Below the pieces are notes generated by a model that saw nothing but the letters and a program-made list of their open reading frames with translations, was not told the DNA's origin and made no database searches. From Edaphochlamys debaryana (lineage: Eukaryota > Chlorophyta > Chlorophyceae > Chlamydomonadales), in contig JAEHOE010000050.1 in NCBI GenBank assembly GCA_016858145.1, forward strand, positions 372,001-436,000: a stretch of DNA of 64,000 nucleotides. The letters are read 5' to 3'. Both the position numbers and the translations under genes were made by a program. Shown piece after piece: positions 60,136 to 64,000 of the stretch; the stretch's first letter is position 1, and the number at the start of each line of letters is the position of its first letter.

Positions 60136-63100
60136 TCACTCTACAACCGCAGCCTTGCCGCACGCCTCCTTGTGACCCGCCTTCCAGTGCGCCACCTGGC
60201 ACTCCCGGCAGCAGTACGACGCCCGCCCGCAGCGCCCGCACTGCTGCCGCCGCAGCCCCGCCTCACTGTCGCCCGCCAGGCTTGCGCAGGCGGGGTTGGA
60301 GCAGGCGGGCGGCAGGCCCAGGCGGCGGCGCGCCTCGGTCGGTGGCACGAGCAGTGGGGCCCACCAGTGCGGCTCTGATGGGATGAAGGTCGCGCTCGAT
60401 GGGTCGGCCTCCTCCCCCGCCGCCCACGCCTCGAGACACCGAGCCAGCTCATCTAGACCGTCTACAACAAACTCCTCTAGTCCCCCGCCGGACATCGCTC
60501 CCGCGAGCGCCCGCACCGCCTCCGGGCGCCAGCAGGCGGAGGGCGAGGCGGGGTCAGCGCAGGCGCACCGCAAGTCGCCTCGGTGGAAGTCGAACAGGCG
60601 GAGAGCCCAGTAGACAGTCGCGACGTACAGCTCGACCCACTCCTCTGTGCAGGGCCTGCGCCGCTCGAGCAGCCGCAGGGCCGCCCCCACCAGCCCAACC
60701 ACGTCGCTCGCCTCCAGGACGGTCCCCCACCACCAGGCAGACGCATCCGCCGCTTCGGGAGGGGCGCTGACGTCGGCCCGAGGGTCTGCCCAGACGTTAG
60801 CACGAGGGTCGCTTGAATCGAGCTGCTCCAGCACGAGTTTAAACGATGCGTACAGGAGCTCTGGCCCGGCCGCCGATGTGGCCGCTGCGCCCTCGGCCCC
60901 GCCCACGCAGCCGCCCTCCCCGCCCGCTTCAACACTGCCCGCGCCGCCGCCCGCGCCGCTCGCTTCCTGCACCTGCGCCCGCTCCTGCTCCTCCGCCCAC
61001 GCCGCCTCGTCGACCGCCGCTGCCTCCCGCACAAGGCGGGACAGCTCCGGCAGCCACTCGGGGAGGGCCAGGGACAGCACCAGGGCCAGACGGCCGGCCG
61101 CGGGGGAGGCAGCGTGGGGGCCACCTGGCGAGGGGGATGCCATGTCGGGCAGGGTGTCGGAGGCCAAGGCTGCTGGGCTGGGGTCGCTGTCAGCCGCCGG
61201 AGCGGCCACTGAGTCCGGAAACCGGATGCCGCACGCCTCGACAGGGAGGTTGCCCACTAGGAATAGGCCGCTGCATGCCTGGTCCAGATCGCCGCGTAGC
61301 AGCACCCCCGGCTCCGTCCTCCGCAGCAGCTTGGTGACGGTGGCTACCAGGGCCCCCGCCTGCAGCGGCTCGCCGTGGGCCAGCAGGGGCAGCAGCGCCT
61401 CCTGGTATGAGGCGTGGTGGAGGATGGAGGCCTCGGGCCCAGCCGGGTCCTCGCCGGCCCGGCGCAGCAGGCGCTCCAGGAGGGGCAGCGCGCCGCCCGC
61501 CAGCGCCGCCGACAGGCCAGGAGTAGGCGCGGGGGAGAGGCGCCACCAGATGCCTGTGGGGGGCAGAGAGCGGGAGAGCACGACGGTTACAGGTAGAAGG
61601 TGCGGTGAGGGAGGTTCTGGCACAGGGGAAGGTTGACATGAGCTGAGGAAAGCGAGGTTCTGGCACGCAACAGCCCTTGCGCACAGGCCCTCACGGCATG
61701 CGACACGCGACGGCCCGCCCTGGCCTGCGGATCACCCCCTTAGTTCGTCCTACTTCCCTTCGTTCCCTACCTTCGTCATCTGCCACCGTCAGCCCATGGC
61801 AACACGCTACTAGTAGGTCCTGCAGGTGGCTTCCCAGCAAGGTCCGATGGGCCTCGCTCAGGGGCGTGGTGCCTGCGCACAGCACCTCCCGCCCCAGCAG
61901 CGCCGCCGTAAGCCGCCACGTGTCCTCGACGAGGCCTGGCCAGGGGCCCTGTCGAACGGGGGGATGCAAAGGCAGGGGCAGAGGTTGTGTGCTGCACCTG
62001 AAGCATTGAGCAAGCATACCGGTACTTCACAGGCAGACAAGCGTGCGTCACAGGCTGCGCAACCCAGGTAACCGCAAAGCGTTACGGAGAGCCTATGCCC
62101 CCCACTACCCGCATGGCTTCATCACAAAGGTCGAAGGGGCATAACATGCACGCTCACCTGCCGGGAGCTCGGGGGAGTAAGCATCACCCGCTGCAACAAG
62201 CCCGCGAGGACGCCCTCCGCCAGGGCCATGCGGCAGCTGGCACTCAGCCGTGGGGTGTGCACAGGGGCCCCGCCGCTGTGCCCCCCGGCACCGGCACCGG
62301 CGCCGCTCCCGCTGCCGCCTGCCCCGCCGCCCTCTGACGGCCCCGCCGCCTGGCCCCCGCCCACCGCATCTCGCGCCACTGCGGACCCCAGCCGCAGCAG
62401 CAGCCGCATTGCCGCAAGGGACCGGGGGATGTTCCCACCGCCCGCTAGCGCCTCACCGACGATGCCTGGAGCAGCAGCCGCGCGGAGGCTCTGCACGACC
62501 GCGTGCAGTACTGGCGCAAGGCCCGAGCCCGGGGTCTCCTCTGCAGGCCTCGGCCCCGCGCCGGTGCAGGCGCAGGGGCCGCCCCCGCGCTCCTCCGCCC
62601 CGCCCTCCAGCTCGCCCAGGGCCCCCAGCCCCAACACGAACACCGCGTGCCGCACGCAGGGGCCGGTGAGGACCTGGATCAGCTGTTGGACGGGGAGGGG
62701 CTCCGTGGAACTGGACGCACCCGCCCCTCCAGAGGGCAGAGGCTGGCCGCCAACCGCCGTGGCCGCGGCGGCTGCAGGACGGCCCGCTCTGGCAGCGGCG
62801 AGCTCAGGAGCACCCTCAGTGGCGGCCGGTGGAGAGGCCCCACTGGCTGCGTCTGCTGACGTCTCCTTAGCGAAGCAAATAGATAGGACCGATAGGTCGG
62901 CGTATGCGGTTGCGAGGAGGCTGCCCGCGCGGCTCCGCTCAGCGCCAGCGCCGGGCGTTGCGGCGGTGAGCAGCAGCACCCGGGCGGCGTGCTCCAGCAC
63001 GTGGGTGGCCGCCAGGTCGCCGACAAGCGTTGCTTGGATGGCAGCGTCGAGACCCGGCTTGGACATTCCAGTCACGCTGCAAAGCGCTTGCGACACGCAG

Positions 63101-63723
63101 CGCAAGCAGGCGACGCACAGGGCCGGGCTGGGCGGCGCCGGGCCCCGCTCGAGGGCAGCGGCGCCGGCGGCGAGCTGCCGTGCCGCCGCGTGCAGCGTCT
63201 GCATCCGCAGCAGCGAAGCTGCGAACTCCTGTTGCCCTTCAGGGCCGAACCGCGCAGAGAGTTCCAGCATGCTGCCTGCGAGGCGGCAGGCAATGAAACC
63301 GACCTCCCGCTGCTGCTGCCGATCGGGCGTCTCCACCCCGCCGTCCGGCGCCGGGAGCCGCACCGCGAACGCCACCAGCCTCAGCAGCGACGCACGCAGC
63401 TCCTCGTCGAACAGGACTTCCACTGCGGTGGCAAAGCGCAGTCGTTCTTCGCCAAAGAACGCACGCGCGTCCGCCCGCTCGAGCGCGTCTTGAACCTGCT
63501 GCAGCTCGTCTCGAGTCAGCGGAATCGCGGGGCCTGTGCCCACGGACTGAAGCAGACGCCCCGACCAGTCTTGCAGGCTTCGGGGCAGCGGCGCCGGCCC
63601 ATTGTGCCATCCGGCAGCCGAATTTGTGTTGTTGCTGGCCTCCTCTTCCTTCTCCTCATGGGCATCACCGCTTCCTCCACGCCTGCGTCCTCCAAGCCCA
63701 CGTCTAGCCACGGGTCGCGGCAT
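60136..63723 (-). CDS. MYND-type zinc-finger protein
   Basis: Three exons on minus: 63723-62158, 61948-61771, 61553-60136 (TGA). The phase closes, giving 1053 aa. The C-terminal about 48 residues form a MYND finger: CSNPAC, then CGRCGRASYCCRECQ, then HWKAGHKEAC, with all expected Cys/His ligands. The rest is helix-rich, Ala/Gly/Leu-rich repeat-like sequence with disordered inserts and no other recognisable domain; no SET domain is visible. MYND fingers bind Pro-rich peptides, and proteins of this architecture form a large family in chlamydomonadalean algae, where their roles are mostly unknown. Start: the ATG giving MPRPVARRGLGGRRR was preferred over one 11 codons upstream because the basic MPRP start looks more natural. 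Either is possible. Confidence 0.85.
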
Positions 63724-64000
63724 GTGCGGAAGCCCTATGATGCTATGTGCTATCAAGCGCGAAAGGCAAGCTAGCGTTCAGACACCCTTATGTCACAGGG
63801 CTTTTCTGTGCTGAAGGGTTTCCAATCTGGCCAGCGTCGTGCCGGGTTTCCCATGCCGGGTTTCCCATACGTGTGTCCCCCACGCCGCCCGGCTCTCACA
63901 GGGGAAGTCCCCACACTGCGGAGCGCGGGGTTGGCACTCTCAAAGACTAGCACACCACACACTGATCACGAGAGACTCGCGCGAGGGCGACAAAGTCCCG
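63724..64000. other. Upstream flank of MYND gene
   Basis: This is the 5' side of the MYND gene to the window edge. It contains a 14-bp tandem repeat (GCCGGGTTTCCCAT at 63841-63854 and 63855-63868). Nothing else was recognised. Confidence 0.5.

Noticed and set aside
60477..61636. Overlapping long frames on both strands within the MYND gene
   Set aside because: They are GC-rich shadows; only the frame ending in the MYND finger shows a domain and clean splice phases.

Overview
The window is nuclear DNA of a green alga, most likely a chlamydomonadalean or volvocine species. The evidence is high G+C, coding sequence with strong G/C third positions, many short introns (about 103 in the models below), TGTAA-type polyadenylation signals, Ala/Gly/Gln/Ser-rich disordered inserts, and gene families typical of these algae. 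The species cannot be named from sequence alone. I saw no organelle DNA, CRISPR array, virus or intact transposon.

Layout from left to right: (1) two tandem paralogous leucine-rich-repeat (LRR) genes on +, the first cut by the window edge (1-2428) and the second complete (4817-8194); (2) a nuclear gene for plastid ribosomal protein S13 on + (11385-13216); (3) a TRAF/MATH-domain gene of the plant TRAF1/MUSE type on - (14780-20983); (4) cytosolic ribosomal protein L9/uL6 on - (22873-24595), divergent from (5) the U2 snRNP splicing factor SF3B1 on + (25776-36930, 33 exons, 1301 aa); (6) a small four-exon gene for an unrecognised 105-aa protein on - (40114-40794), divergent across 276 bp from (7) a giant secretory multi-span membrane protein on + (41071-58048, 34 exons, about 2470 aa) with a beta-helix ectodomain, Cys-rich segment, multiple membrane spans and an EF-hand; (8) a MYND-finger protein on - (60136-63723). 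All gene models were spliced by hand so that reading phase closes at every junction.

The genes do not form one pathway: translation (S13, L9), splicing (SF3B1), probable protein turnover (TRAF) and probable surface sensing (LRR proteins, membrane protein) sit side by side.

The most unusual thing is in the introns. From about 27 kb to 57 kb (SF3B1 and the membrane-protein gene) introns mostly open with a long G-run directly after the GT donor and close with a long C-run before the AG acceptor. In the same stretch, pieces of exon plus the adjacent splice site are repeatedly duplicated into the neighbouring intron, giving arrays of decoy donors or acceptors. At two places the duplicated acceptors are in frame, so alternative use would add Pro/Ser-rich segments to the extracellular domain. 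Four introns have GC-AG ends, two of them at duplicated exon ends. Together these suggest a locus where local tandem duplication across splice sites is reshaping exon boundaries.
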